Below are positions 7,399 to 16,332 of a stretch of DNA of 64,000 bases, one piece after another. Under the pieces are notes generated by a model. It was not told the origin of the DNA. It did not search any database and worked only from the letters and a program-made list of their open reading frames with translations. The stretch's first letter is position 1; every line of letters starts with the position of its first letter. A program made the translations under genes and the position numbers. This stretch comes from Planctomycetota bacterium (GTDB lineage Bacteria; Planctomycetota; B15-G4), in contig JACKHP010000001.1 in assembly GCA_020638905.1 (NCBI GenBank), forward strand, positions 186,001 to 250,000, read 5' to 3'.

Positions 7399-9276
7399 AT
7401 GTGCGGCATCGCAGGCATCGTCGACCACGCGGGGCGCTTCTCGCGCGAAGAACTCGAGGCGATCGCCGTCGCCATGCGCGACACGCTCTCGCATCGCGGT
7501 CCCGACCAGCACGGCGTGTGGGTCTCGCCCGACGGGATGTGCGCGCTGGCGCACCGTCGCCTGTCGATCCTCGACCTGAGCGAGCGCGGACGCCAGCCGA
7601 TGGTGACCGACGACGGACAGGTCGGACTCACGTTCAACGGAGAGATCTACAGCTTCCCCGCGCTGCGCGAGGAGCTGCAGGCGCGCGGCTACCCCTTCCG
7701 CTCGGACAGCGACGCCGAGGTGCTGCTGTACCTGTTCGCGAGCGGTGAGCCGTCGAACCTCCCGAAGCTCGAGGGCATGTACGCCTTCGCCACGTGGAAC
7801 GCCTCGCGCCGCCGCCTGTTCCTGGCGCGCGACGCGTACGGGCAGAAGCCGCTGTACGTCTGCCGCGGCGACGGATGGTTCGCGTTCGCGTCCGAGATGT
7901 CCGCCTTCCGGCGCGTACCCGGCTTCGAGGCGCGCGTGTCGGACGAGGCGCTCTCCGAGTACCTCCTGCTGCAGTACGTGCACGCGCCGCGTGCCCTGTG
8001 GCAGGGCTGCGCCAAGCTCGAGCCCGGCTCGTGGATGTCGGTCGACTTCGGCGACCACGCACCGCGCGAGGGACACGGACGGCACTTCGAGTTCCACGCC
8101 GAGGGCGGGCACGTCACGCGCTCGCCCTACGAGGCGCTCACGCCCGACGAGCTCGAGCGCAAGGCCGACGAGCTGCGTCCGCTGCTGCTCTCGGCCGTCG
8201 AGAAGCGGCTGGCCTCCGACGTGCCGCTGGGGGCGTTCCTCTCGGGCGGTGTCGACTCGGGCCTGATCGTCGCGATGATGACGAACGAGCTGGGTCTCGA
8301 CGTCGACACGTTCAGCATCGGCTTCGAGGACACCGACGAGTCCGAGCACCTCGCCGCGCGCGAGGCCGCGCGGCTGCTCGGCACGCGGCACCACGAGAAG
8401 ATGCTCGACCCGAACGCGGTCGAGCTGCTGCCGCGCATCGCGGCGGCGCTCGACGAGCCCCTGGGCGACAGCAGCTGCCTGCCGACGTTCCTGATCAGCG
8501 AGTTCATCCGCGAGCACGTCACGGTGGCGCTCTCGGGCGACGGCGGCGACGAGCTGTTCGGCGGCTACGGACGCTACCGCGAGACGCTGCGCGAGGAGGC
8601 CGACTGGCGCATGCGCGCGCTGTACATGGTGCGCAACCGGCGCGCGTGGCGTCCCGGCAACGCGTACTGCAGCCTGCGCTGGCTCATGTTCGACCCGCAG
8701 GGCGTGCGCGACCTCGCCGGACGCGAGGCCGGCGACCACGCCGACGCGCTCGTGGGCGAATGGGTGCGCGAGCTCGACCGGCGCGACCGTCCGCTGGTGC
8801 ACCGCATGCGCGAGCTCGACGTGCGGACGTACATGCCGGGCGCCGTGCTGGCGAAGGTCGACCGCATGTCGATGCGCTTCGCGCTCGAGGTGCGCAGTCC
8901 GTTCTACGACCGCGCGCTGGCCGACTTCTCGCGCAGCCTCGGCGCCGAGTTCTGCTACCACGACGGCGTCACGAAGCCGCTGCTGCGCACGCTCGCCGCG
9001 CGCTACCTGCCCAAGGAGCACGCGGCCCGTCCCAAGATGGGCTTCGGGCTGCCGGGCCGGGCGTGGACGGCCGACACGATCCTCGGGTTGTGCGACGAGG
9101 TGCTCCTGTCGCGCGACGGACACGTGGCGGCGATGCTCGGCCACGACGGCCTGCGGCGTTTCGTGGCGCACCAGCGCCAAGAGGGATGCTTCTCGATCTT
9201 CCAGGTCTGGACGGTGCTCATGCTCGAGTTCTGGATGCGCGAGCATGCTGCCGTCCCCGTGGCGGAGGTGGCGTGA
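7399..9276 (+). CDS. asnB: Asparagine synthase (glutamine-hydrolysing) family
   Basis: The protein has 625 residues. Cys2 of the MCGIAGI start is the N-terminal nucleophile of the class II glutaminase domain (about residues 1-200), which releases ammonia from glutamine. The ATP-pyrophosphatase domain follows, with the PP-loop LSGGVDSG and the later SGDGGDELFGGYGRY motif. The enzyme adenylates a carboxylate and amidates it. Inside a polysaccharide locus, AsnB homologues may amidate uronic acids or other acidic substituents instead of making free asparagine; that role is inferred from context. The length is that of a normal full-size AsnB. Its stop overlaps a GTG of the next gene. Confidence 0.92.
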   Translation: MCGIAGIVDHAGRFSREELEAIAVAMRDTLSHRGPDQHGVWVSPDGMCALAHRRLSILDLSERGRQPMVTDDGQVGLTFNGEIYSFPALREELQARGYPFRSDSDAEVLLYLFASGEPSNLPKLEGMYAFATWNASRRRLFLARDAYGQKPLYVCRGDGWFAFASEMSAFRRVPGFEARVSDEALSEYLLLQYVHAPRALWQGCAKLEPGSWMSVDFGDHAPREGHGRHFEFHAEGGHVTRSPYEALTPDELERKADELRPLLLSAVEKRLASDVPLGAFLSGGVDSGLIVAMMTNELGLDVDTFSIGFEDTDESEHLAAREAARLLGTRHHEKMLDPNAVELLPRIAAALDEPLGDSSCLPTFLISEFIREHVTVALSGDGGDELFGGYGRYRETLREEADWRMRALYMVRNRRAWRPGNAYCSLRWLMFDPQGVRDLAGREAGDHADALVGEWVRELDRRDRPLVHRMRELDVRTYMPGAVLAKVDRMSMRFALEVRSPFYDRALADFSRSLGAEFCYHDGVTKPLLRTLAARYLPKEHAARPKMGFGLPGRAWTADTILGLCDEVLLSRDGHVAAMLGHDGLRRFVAHQRQEGCFSIFQVWTVLMLEFWMREHAAVPVAEVA

Positions 9277-9278
9277 AG

Positions 9279-11249
9279 ATGGGGGTCTACGCCGAGACGG
9301 TGCGTGCGCACATGGCCGGGTCGATGCCCGAACCCGCGCTGCCGCGCGACACGGGATGGATCGTGATCACCACGGGCGACCTGCCGGCGCGCGACGTCCG
9401 CGAGCTCTTCCCGTCGCCGCCGCGCCTGCTCGTGCTGACCACCGCGGCGCCGCGCCCGCCGTCACGCGGCGTGACCTACGGACGCATCCTGCCCGGGCCG
9501 CCGCCGACCGTCGACCCTTCGCTGCACGACGCGCTGCGCTCCGGATACGGCGCCGCGATCCTGCTCGACGGCGTGTCGTCCACCTCGGGACGGGTGCTGT
9601 GGCAGCTCTCGTCTCTCGGCGTGCGGCACGTGGCGACGCGCGGTCCCGGCACGTGGGGCGTCACGCGCACGCGCTCGCTCGCGCTGCGCAAGCCGCTCTC
9701 GCGTTTCGAGGAGCGCTTCGACCGCTCGCGCGTGGGCCGCTGGTACCACCGTCGGCTCGACCGTGCGCGCGCGCACCTCGCGCTCAGGTCGCGCAACCGC
9801 CAGGCCTTCCACGGCGAGCACCAGTGGGAGGCGCACCTCGCCCGCGTCGAGCCGCTGGTGCGTCCGCGCGCACATGGCGCACCGCTCGACGTGCTGCTCT
9901 ACATCGGCCAGCTCAACTCGGGCGGCGCCGAGCGCCAGCTCTGCAACGTGGCCAAGGGACTGCGCGCCGCGGGACACGACGTGCGCGTGCTGACCACCTA
10001 TCCGCTGGCCGACGAGAACGGGCACTACTGCGACGACCTGCTGCGCGCGGGCGTGCGCTTCGGCGTGGCCGGCGCGTCGGCCGACCCGGCGGCGCTGCAG
10101 CGCCTGCTCGACCTCGACATCCACCCCGAGCTGGTGGGCTCGCTGCCGGACGTGATCAGGAACCCCGTGCTCGACCTCGCGGGTGAGCTGCTGCGGCGGC
10201 CGCCCGACGTCCTGCACTGCTGGCTCGACTACCCGAACGTGATCGGCGCGGCGTCGGCGGCGCTGGTCGGGCTGCCGCACGCGATCCTCTCGACGCGCAA
10301 CCTGAACCCGCGCTACTTCCCGAGCTTCTACCAGGCGTGGATGGACGACTGGTACCGGCTCCTCGCGCGGCGCCCCGGCGTGCACTTCGTGGCGAACTCG
10401 ATCCAGGGGGCACGCGACTACGCGGGCTGGCTCGAACTGCCGGAGGAGCGCTTCGACGTGGTGCGCAACGGCGTCGACCTGCACGGCATGGGACTGCCGA
10501 AGCCGGCCGAGGTCGACGCGGTGCGCGCCGAACTCGGACTGGCCGAGGGCGACCGGCTCGTGGCGGGCGTCTTCCGGCTGGCGTCCGAGAAGCAGCCGAT
10601 GCTGTTCCTCGACGTGGTCGAGCGCGCGCTCGTCAAGGTGCCGCGCCTCACGGTGGCGCTGGCGGGGGTGGGCGAGCTGCGTCCTCAGGTCGAGACCCAC
10701 CTGCGACGCCGCGGCCTGCACGAGAAGGTGCGTCTGCTCGGTCAACGCAAGGACGTCATCGCGCTGCTCGGCGCGGCCGACGCGATGCTGCTCACGAGCT
10801 CGGTCGAAGGCACGCCGAACGTGGTGCTCGAGGCCCAGTGGGCCGGATGTCCCCCGGTGGCCACGGCCGCGGGCGGCACGCCCGACGCGCTGCTGCACGG
10901 CGAGACGGGCTTCCTGCACGAGATCGACGACGTCGAGGGGCTCACGCGCAGCCTCGTGCGCGTGCTGCTCGACGACTCGCTGCGGCTCGAGATGGGACGC
11001 GCCGGGCACGCGTTCGTGCAGGAGCGCTTCGGCCTGGGCCGCATGATCGACGAGACGCTCGCGCACTACGCCTGCGTGCTGCGCGAGCCGGTGGGGCGCG
11101 GGACGTCCGGGACGGCGGCGTCGGGCGCGGAGCACGGCACGGCGGCGGGCCGCGGCCCGGGCGCCGCGACGCACGGCCCGGCGGGTCACGGCGCGGGCGC
11201 GGCGACGCGTCCCGACGCGACACCCCGCGAGGCGTCGGCCGCGTCATGA
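9279..11249 (+). CDS. Glycosyltransferase family 4 with an extra N-terminal domain
   Basis: This is a GT4/GT-B retaining glycosyltransferase of about 656 residues. The C-terminal two thirds show the GT-B pattern: a first Rossmann strand with LNSGGAERQLCNVA (about residue 210), VVRNGVD as the inter-domain link, and SSVEGTPNVVLEA, the E-x7-E donor site. About 190 residues in front are not typical of GT4 proteins and I do not recognise them. The last 50 residues are Gly/Ala/Thr-rich and likely disordered. Two starts are possible: GTG at 9273 (overlapping the asnB stop) and ATG at 9279; the GGAGG at 9264-9268 suits either. The gene joins the Wzt-type gene by an ATGA overlap. Confidence 0.85.
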   Translation: MGVYAETVRAHMAGSMPEPALPRDTGWIVITTGDLPARDVRELFPSPPRLLVLTTAAPRPPSRGVTYGRILPGPPPTVDPSLHDALRSGYGAAILLDGVSSTSGRVLWQLSSLGVRHVATRGPGTWGVTRTRSLALRKPLSRFEERFDRSRVGRWYHRRLDRARAHLALRSRNRQAFHGEHQWEAHLARVEPLVRPRAHGAPLDVLLYIGQLNSGGAERQLCNVAKGLRAAGHDVRVLTTYPLADENGHYCDDLLRAGVRFGVAGASADPAALQRLLDLDIHPELVGSLPDVIRNPVLDLAGELLRRPPDVLHCWLDYPNVIGAASAALVGLPHAILSTRNLNPRYFPSFYQAWMDDWYRLLARRPGVHFVANSIQGARDYAGWLELPEERFDVVRNGVDLHGMGLPKPAEVDAVRAELGLAEGDRLVAGVFRLASEKQPMLFLDVVERALVKVPRLTVALAGVGELRPQVETHLRRRGLHEKVRLLGQRKDVIALLGAADAMLLTSSVEGTPNVVLEAQWAGCPPVATAAGGTPDALLHGETGFLHEIDDVEGLTRSLVRVLLDDSLRLEMGRAGHAFVQERFGLGRMIDETLAHYACVLREPVGRGTSGTAASGAEHGTAAGRGPGAATHGPAGHGAGAATRPDATPREASAAS

Positions 11250-12901
11250 GCCGCGACGTCGTCATCCGCGTCGACCGGCTGTGCAAGACCTACCCGGTCT
11301 ACGCCACGCCCCTCGACGCGCTGAAGGAGGTCGTCACCGGACGGCCGCGGCACACCGAGTTCCGCGCGCTCAGCGACGTGAGCTTCCGCGTGCGCAAGGG
11401 CGAGCGCGTGGGCATCGTGGGCGCGAACGGCGCCGGCAAGTCGACGCTGCTCAAGATCCTGGCCGGCACCATCGACCACACCGGCGGACGCTACCGCATC
11501 GCCGGACGGCTGCGCGCCATCCTCGAGCTCGGCACGGGCTTCCACGAGGAGTGCAGCGGCCGCGAGAACATCCTGATGGGCGGCATGTGCCTCGGCTACT
11601 CGCGCAAGGAGCTCGAGGAACGCACCGACTGGATCATCGCCTTCAGCGAGCTGGGGCCGGTGATCGACCGTCCGCTGCGCACGTACAGCAGCGGCATGAA
11701 GATGCGCCTCATGTACTCGGTGGCCTTCTGCGGACAGGTCGAGGTCATGATCGTCGACGAGGCGCTGGCCACCGGCGACGCGCGTTTCGTCCAGAAGTGC
11801 ACGAACCACATCGTCGACGTGTGCGGCGGCGGCACGACGGCGTTGATCGTCTCGCACAACCTGTACTTCCTCGAACGCATCTGCCACCGGGTGATCTACC
11901 TGCGCGGCGGACGCGTGATCGCCGACGGCGAGCCGCTCACGGTCTGCAAGCTCTACGAGCAGGACCTGGGGCGCGACTTCGTCGGCGGCGACGACCTCGC
12001 GGAGCTCCCGGAGCAGGCACCCGTCGGGCAGGCGTCCGTCGAGCACGGTCCGGCGGCGCCGCGCTTCGACGACGAGATCGACGACGACGACGAGTCGGGG
12101 GACGCCGATCCCGCGGCGGCGGCGGCGGCGCGCGCGGCGGCCGAGGTCGCGCGTGCGTCGACGCCCGGGTGGCGGAGGCACGACGACGACGACGGCGGAG
12201 GCGAGGACTTCGACCTCGGACGCGCCGAGCCCGTCCTGGCCGGCGACGGCGACGGGTTCGTCGACGACGTGCCGCTCTTCGACGGCATGTTCGACGCGTC
12301 CGCCGAGCGCACGAACGGCGCGGGCGAACGCCTCGACGACGACGGACGCCTCGTCCCGATCGACTTCGAGGGCGCGCCGCCCGTGCGCGACATGAGGCTC
12401 GTCGAGCTCGTCGACGCGCGGCTGTTCGACGCGCTCGGGGAGCCCACCCGCGAGGTCGTCTGCGGACGCCCGTGCCGCATGCGCTTCGTGCTGCGCAGCC
12501 GCCTGCGGAAGCAGGGCGTGCACCTCGGCTTCATGATCTGGAACGAGCGCGGCGAGCACGTGGCCACGACCACGAACGTCTGCTCGCTCGACGGCCACGG
12601 ACGTCCCAACACGCGGCGTTTCGACCTCGACGTGGGCACCGTCGCCGCCGACGTCGTCTTCCCGTCGCTGCGTCTCGGAGCCGGACGGTACTATCTCAAG
12701 TTCGGCGTGGCGCCCGGTCCCGAGCACTTCAGCGACGACGACCTGCTGTTGTCCGAAGACCGCTGCCTGCCGTTCTCGGTGGTGCGCCCCGACCACATCC
12801 AGACGGTCCACTACGAGCCCCACTCGGTCTGGTCACCGCTGCGCGTCGTCTCCACCGACGCGCCGGCCGTCGCCGCCGAGGCCTCCGGGACGAGCCCATG
12901 A
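11246..12901 (+). CDS. wzt: Polysaccharide ABC exporter ATPase with a Wzt C-terminal glycan-binding domain
   Basis: The protein has 551 residues. Residues 1-240 are the nucleotide-binding domain: Walker A GANGAGKST (59-67), signature YSSGM (148-152), Walker B VMIVDE (167-172) and switch His204. Residues about 250-375 are an unusually long Asp/Ala-rich, probably disordered linker. Residues about 380-530 resemble the Wzt C-terminal domain (VHLGFMIWNERGEHV, RYYLKFGV) that reads a terminal modification of the glycan in O8/O9-type exporters. Its partner permease should be the Wzm protein at 4450-5268. The gene overlaps both neighbours by ATGA. The tail implies that export is coupled to a chain-end mark, possibly made by the next gene. 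Confidence 0.9.
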   Translation: MSRDVVIRVDRLCKTYPVYATPLDALKEVVTGRPRHTEFRALSDVSFRVRKGERVGIVGANGAGKSTLLKILAGTIDHTGGRYRIAGRLRAILELGTGFHEECSGRENILMGGMCLGYSRKELEERTDWIIAFSELGPVIDRPLRTYSSGMKMRLMYSVAFCGQVEVMIVDEALATGDARFVQKCTNHIVDVCGGGTTALIVSHNLYFLERICHRVIYLRGGRVIADGEPLTVCKLYEQDLGRDFVGGDDLAELPEQAPVGQASVEHGPAAPRFDDEIDDDDESGDADPAAAAAARAAAEVARASTPGWRRHDDDDGGGEDFDLGRAEPVLAGDGDGFVDDVPLFDGMFDASAERTNGAGERLDDDGRLVPIDFEGAPPVRDMRLVELVDARLFDALGEPTREVVCGRPCRMRFVLRSRLRKQGVHLGFMIWNERGEHVATTTNVCSLDGHGRPNTRRFDLDVGTVAADVVFPSLRLGAGRYYLKFGVAPGPEHFSDDDLLLSEDRCLPFSVVRPDHIQTVHYEPHSVWSPLRVVSTDAPAVAAEASGTSP

Positions 12902-14820
12902 CGGTCACACCGGTCAACTACAGGAAGCAGGACTGCTCGCCGCAGGCCATCGCGCGCGACGTCGACTACGCCCTGCAGATCGCCGACTTCTACGTCTCGA
13001 AGATCCCGGGCGGCGCGAGGCGGCTGGTCGGCAAGCGCGTGCTCGAGCTGGGCCCCGGCTACTCGCTCGGCACCGCCGTGCTGCTGGCCTGCCACGGTGC
13101 CGAGGTCACGGTCGCCGACCGCTACCTCTCGCCCTGGGACGCCGAGTACCACGGCCGCTTCTTCGCCGCGATGCTCGCGCGCCTGCGCGCCGAACGCGAC
13201 GAGCTGTCGCCAGACCCGATCCTGCGCCTGCTCGAGGCGTCGGCGTTCGTCGACCAGACGCTGCGCACGCTGCACCTCGGCACCGAGGACCTCGACGAGG
13301 TGGCCGACGCGTCGTTCGACGTGGTGCTCTCGAACGCGGTCTTCGAGCACGTCGGCGACGTCCCGCGCGCCGTGGCGACGCTGGCGCGCATCACCCGCAG
13401 CGGCGGCGTGGGAGTGCACCAGGTCGACTTCCGCGACCACCGCGACTTCGACCGTCCGCTCGAGTACATGACCCTCGCGCCGGCCGACTTCTCGGCGCTC
13501 TTCGCCGAGGTGCACGGCGAGTGCGGCAACCGCTGGCGCCCGCTCGCCATGGGCGAAGAGTGGAAGCGCGCCGGGTTCGACGCGACCTTCGAGGCGAACA
13601 TGTGGGCCGACGAGGCCTACGTCGACGACGTGCAGTCTCGCCTCGACCCGTGCTACGCGGCCATGGGACGCGACGAGCTGCTCGTGATCAGCGGCTGCTA
13701 CGTGCTGCGCCGCAGGGCCGCGCTGAACACCGAGTACCCGGTCGAGACCGACAGCCCGCAGACGCTGGCCCACAGCCGCGCCCGCTACACGTTCGCCTCG
13801 TCGTTCGTCGAGGGGCAGCGCGTGCTCGACGTGGGTTGCGGGGCGGGCGTGGGGACGCGCATGCTGCTGCGCGCCGGTGCGTCCGACGTGGTGGGCGTCG
13901 ACCTGCGTCCCGAGGCGCTCGAGCTCGCGCGCGCCGACGACCCGCGCGACGATGACGCGTACGTCCTGCACGACCTGAACGAGCGGCTGCCGTTCCCCGA
14001 CGGATCGTTCGACGTCGTGGTCGCGCTCGAGGTGCTCGAGCACGTGCGCGAGCAGCAGCAGCTCGTCGACGAGATCCGGCGCGTGCTCTCGCCCGACGGC
14101 GTGGCGGTGGTGTCCGTCCCCAACAAGGCGTTCGAGGAGTTCTGGACCGGGCTCGCGGGCGAGGACAACCCGTACCACGTGCACGTGCCCGACCTCGAGG
14201 AGTTCGTGGGCATGCTGGCGGGCTTCCCGTGGGTCGACTTCCACGGGCAGATCGACGTGGTCGCGTCGCTCGTGCTGCCGCTCGACGGCAACGAGGGCGA
14301 ACGCGTGCGCGGCTCGCTCGAGGTGCAGGCCGGCACGTCGATCACCGATCGCGGGACGGTCACGATCCTGGGCGTGTGCCACGTGCGTCGCCCGGTCGAG
14401 AGGCCGCCCCGCGCACCCGAGGCCTGCAGCTACGGCAACTACCAGGACACGTTCGGCGGCGCGATCGCGAGCAACCAGGCCCTGGCGACGTTCGCCGAGG
14501 CGCTCTCGCACCAGCACTTCGCCGCCGCGAACAAGCTGCGCTGGACGGGCGTCGAGGTCCCGTCGGTCGAGGGAGCCGACGGCGCGTCCGACATCGGACC
14601 CGGAGCCGAACCCGAGAAGCACGTCGGGCTGCACGACCCGTCCCCCGACGCGCCGCGTGCGCAGCCTCCGGAGGCCGGGTCGGCCGACGAGGACGACGCA
14701 ACGCCGGGTGCACCCGCGCGTCCGATCCCGGTCCTCGGGCCGCGGGCGGACGAGGCGTCGAGCCGCCGTCCGGTCCGGGACGGCGACGGAGATCCGCGGG
14801 CGCTCGACGAGGCCTGCTGA
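12898..14820 (+). CDS. Tandem SAM-dependent methyltransferase (two domains)
   Basis: This 640-residue protein carries two class I methyltransferase folds. The first (about 1-270) has motif I VLELGPGYSLGT and a post-motif SFDVVLSNAVFEHV. The second (about 290-480) has VLDVGCGAGVGTRML, an acidic VDLRPEALELA and SFDVVVALEVLEHV. Both retain the glycine-rich SAM loop. A region of about 60 residues (SYGNYQDTFGGAIASNQALA) and a disordered acidic/proline tail follow. Its ATGA overlap with the Wzt-type gene suggests it acts on the exported glycan, perhaps placing the methyl cap that ends chain growth. That is an inference by analogy with methyl-capped O-antigen systems. Confidence 0.83.
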   Translation: MTVTPVNYRKQDCSPQAIARDVDYALQIADFYVSKIPGGARRLVGKRVLELGPGYSLGTAVLLACHGAEVTVADRYLSPWDAEYHGRFFAAMLARLRAERDELSPDPILRLLEASAFVDQTLRTLHLGTEDLDEVADASFDVVLSNAVFEHVGDVPRAVATLARITRSGGVGVHQVDFRDHRDFDRPLEYMTLAPADFSALFAEVHGECGNRWRPLAMGEEWKRAGFDATFEANMWADEAYVDDVQSRLDPCYAAMGRDELLVISGCYVLRRRAALNTEYPVETDSPQTLAHSRARYTFASSFVEGQRVLDVGCGAGVGTRMLLRAGASDVVGVDLRPEALELARADDPRDDDAYVLHDLNERLPFPDGSFDVVVALEVLEHVREQQQLVDEIRRVLSPDGVAVVSVPNKAFEEFWTGLAGEDNPYHVHVPDLEEFVGMLAGFPWVDFHGQIDVVASLVLPLDGNEGERVRGSLEVQAGTSITDRGTVTILGVCHVRRPVERPPRAPEACSYGNYQDTFGGAIASNQALATFAEALSHQHFAAANKLRWTGVEVPSVEGADGASDIGPGAEPEKHVGLHDPSPDAPRAQPPEAGSADEDDATPGAPARPIPVLGPRADEASSRRPVRDGDGDPRALDEAC

Positions 14821-15040
14821 TCGAACGATTCCGGGTCCTCGGGACACGGTGCGCGGGAAACCCGGGAGCGACCAGCGCGGAGTCCCCGTCGAACACCGTG
14901 TCGTGGACCTTCCCGAGGCGTTGCTCCCAGGAGGCCGCGCGCGCCCGCGTCGCGATGTGGATCCCGTGCCGCGGCGATCGCGACGAGGGCGCCCCGCGAC
15001 GGTGTCGCGTGTCGCGTGCCGGGCGCCGCGTGTCGCGCCG
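14821..15040. other. Intergenic region between convergent genes
   Basis: I see no gene in these 220 bases. They contain three close copies of GTGTCGCG within about 15009-15038 and no strong terminator hairpin. The upstream operon and the minus-strand GT4 gene converge here. Confidence 0.5.
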
Positions 15041-16330
15041 CTACCCGCCCGCGCCGCGCGTCCGCGCGAGCAGCTCCGCGTAGATCTCCGCGTAGGTCGC
15101 CGAGACGCGCTCGAGCGGGAAGACCGTGCGCGCACGCTGCAGTCCCGCCGCGGCCAGGGACGCGCGCGCCGAGGCGTCGCCGAGCAACGCGTTCAGGCGT
15201 GACGCCAGCGCCTCGGCGTCGCCCGGCGGGAAGAACAGGGCGCACGGTTCGTCGGGCGTCGGCTCGTACCCGGCGCTCGCGTCACGGTGTCCCGGGATGT
15301 CGGAGAGCACCGTCGGCAGGCGACAGGCCCAGGCCTCGAGCACCGCGTTCGGCAGCCCCTCGCGCCGCGACGGATGCACGAACAGGTCGGCCGCCCACAG
15401 GGCCGGACGCACGTCGTCGCGCTCGCCGAGGAAGGTCGAGCGCGCGGTGCGACCGGCCTCGGTCATGAGCCGTTCGACCTCGGCCCGGGCCAATCCGTCG
15501 CCCACGACCAGCAGCCGCAGCGGCTCCTCGTCGTCGAGCAGCGCGCGGGACGAGGCCAGCGACCCGCCTCGCGGGCGCGTCGCGACGACGTGCGCGATGC
15601 GCCGCGCCGCGATGCGCTGGGTGACGCGCACGAAGGCCTCGGTGAGGCAGATCACGTCCTTGCGCGTGGCGAGCCGTCCGACGTAGGCGACCACGCGCTC
15701 GTTTCCCGAGATGCCCAGCTCGCCGCGCGCCGCGTCGCGCTCGGCCGGCGTGGGCGGACGGAAGCGTTCGACGTCGACGCCGTTCGGCACGCGCACCGCG
15801 TGGAGTCCGTGCTCGCGCAGCTGCCGCTCGATCGACGCGTTGAGCGCCACGAACGTGCCCGCGCGCCGCAGCCGGCGCCAGGCGGTCCTGACCATCGCCC
15901 GCCAGCGCATCCCGTGCGGCGCGGACTCGTCGCCGTCGAGGGGGCCGATCCAGGCCTCGGGATCGGCGAACATGCGCACGTCGTCCTCGGTCGCGACCTT
16001 GACCAGCGCCGGGACGCCGTCGCGCACGGCGGCGGCCACGAGCTGTCCGGTGAGCTTGTGCATGCCGTGCGCGTGGACGATCTCCACGCCGGCCCCGTGC
16101 CGCCTCCACCAGCTTCCCGGGTGATGACGCAGCAGCCCGCGCCGCAGGCGGTGCACGTCGCCCGCCGCGAGCTTCTCGAGGAGCGGCCGCCCGCCGTCGG
16201 CGTGCGTGAGTAGAATCGGGGAGATGGTCGACGAGCGGCGCTGTTGCCGCGCGAGCGCCAGGGCCTGGCGCTCGTATCCCCCCACGCGGTCGAGGTGAGG
16301 CACCACGTGCAGCACGCTGAGGACGGTCAC
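15041..16330 (-). CDS. Glycosyltransferase family 4
   Basis: This 429-residue GT-B enzyme begins MTVLSVLHVVPHLDRVGGYE, an ideal GT4 first strand and glycine loop. This supports the GTG at 16330-16328 as start rather than the open frame further upstream. Other motifs are VHAHGMH, VRVPNGVDVERF and REGLPNAVLEAWACRLP, the E-x7-E donor site. It should add a sugar to the locus polysaccharide. It faces the GT2 gene starting at 16333 with only two bases between the start codons. Its likely Shine-Dalgarno (GGAG, bases 16343-16340) therefore lies inside the other gene. Confidence 0.86.
   Translation of the reverse strand: MTVLSVLHVVPHLDRVGGYERQALALARQQRRSSTISPILLTHADGGRPLLEKLAAGDVHRLRRGLLRHHPGSWWRRHGAGVEIVHAHGMHKLTGQLVAAAVRDGVPALVKVATEDDVRMFADPEAWIGPLDGDESAPHGMRWRAMVRTAWRRLRRAGTFVALNASIERQLREHGLHAVRVPNGVDVERFRPPTPAERDAARGELGISGNERVVAYVGRLATRKDVICLTEAFVRVTQRIAARRIAHVVATRPRGGSLASSRALLDDEEPLRLLVVGDGLARAEVERLMTEAGRTARSTFLGERDDVRPALWAADLFVHPSRREGLPNAVLEAWACRLPTVLSDIPGHRDASAGYEPTPDEPCALFFPPGDAEALASRLNALLGDASARASLAAAGLQRARTVFPLERVSATYAEIYAELLARTRGAGG
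16211..16216 (+). promoter_or_regulatory. Candidate -10 element (TAGAAT) for the GT2 gene
   Basis: TAGAAT on the plus strand, inside the antisense GT4 coding region and about 115 bases before the GT2 start. The same hexamer precedes genes at 45408, 58054 and (minus strand) 30012. No clear -35 is seen. Confidence 0.4.
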
Positions 16331-16332
16331 GC

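Noticed and set aside
5398..9246. A 1282-codon minus-strand frame opposite the radical SAM and asnB genes
   Set aside because: Typical antisense frame of GC-rich coding DNA. The plus-strand genes have clear motifs and ribosome sites.
15003..15040. Clustered GTGTCGCG repeats between the methyltransferase and GT4 genes
   Set aside because: Only three close copies without regular spacing; composition is enough to explain them.
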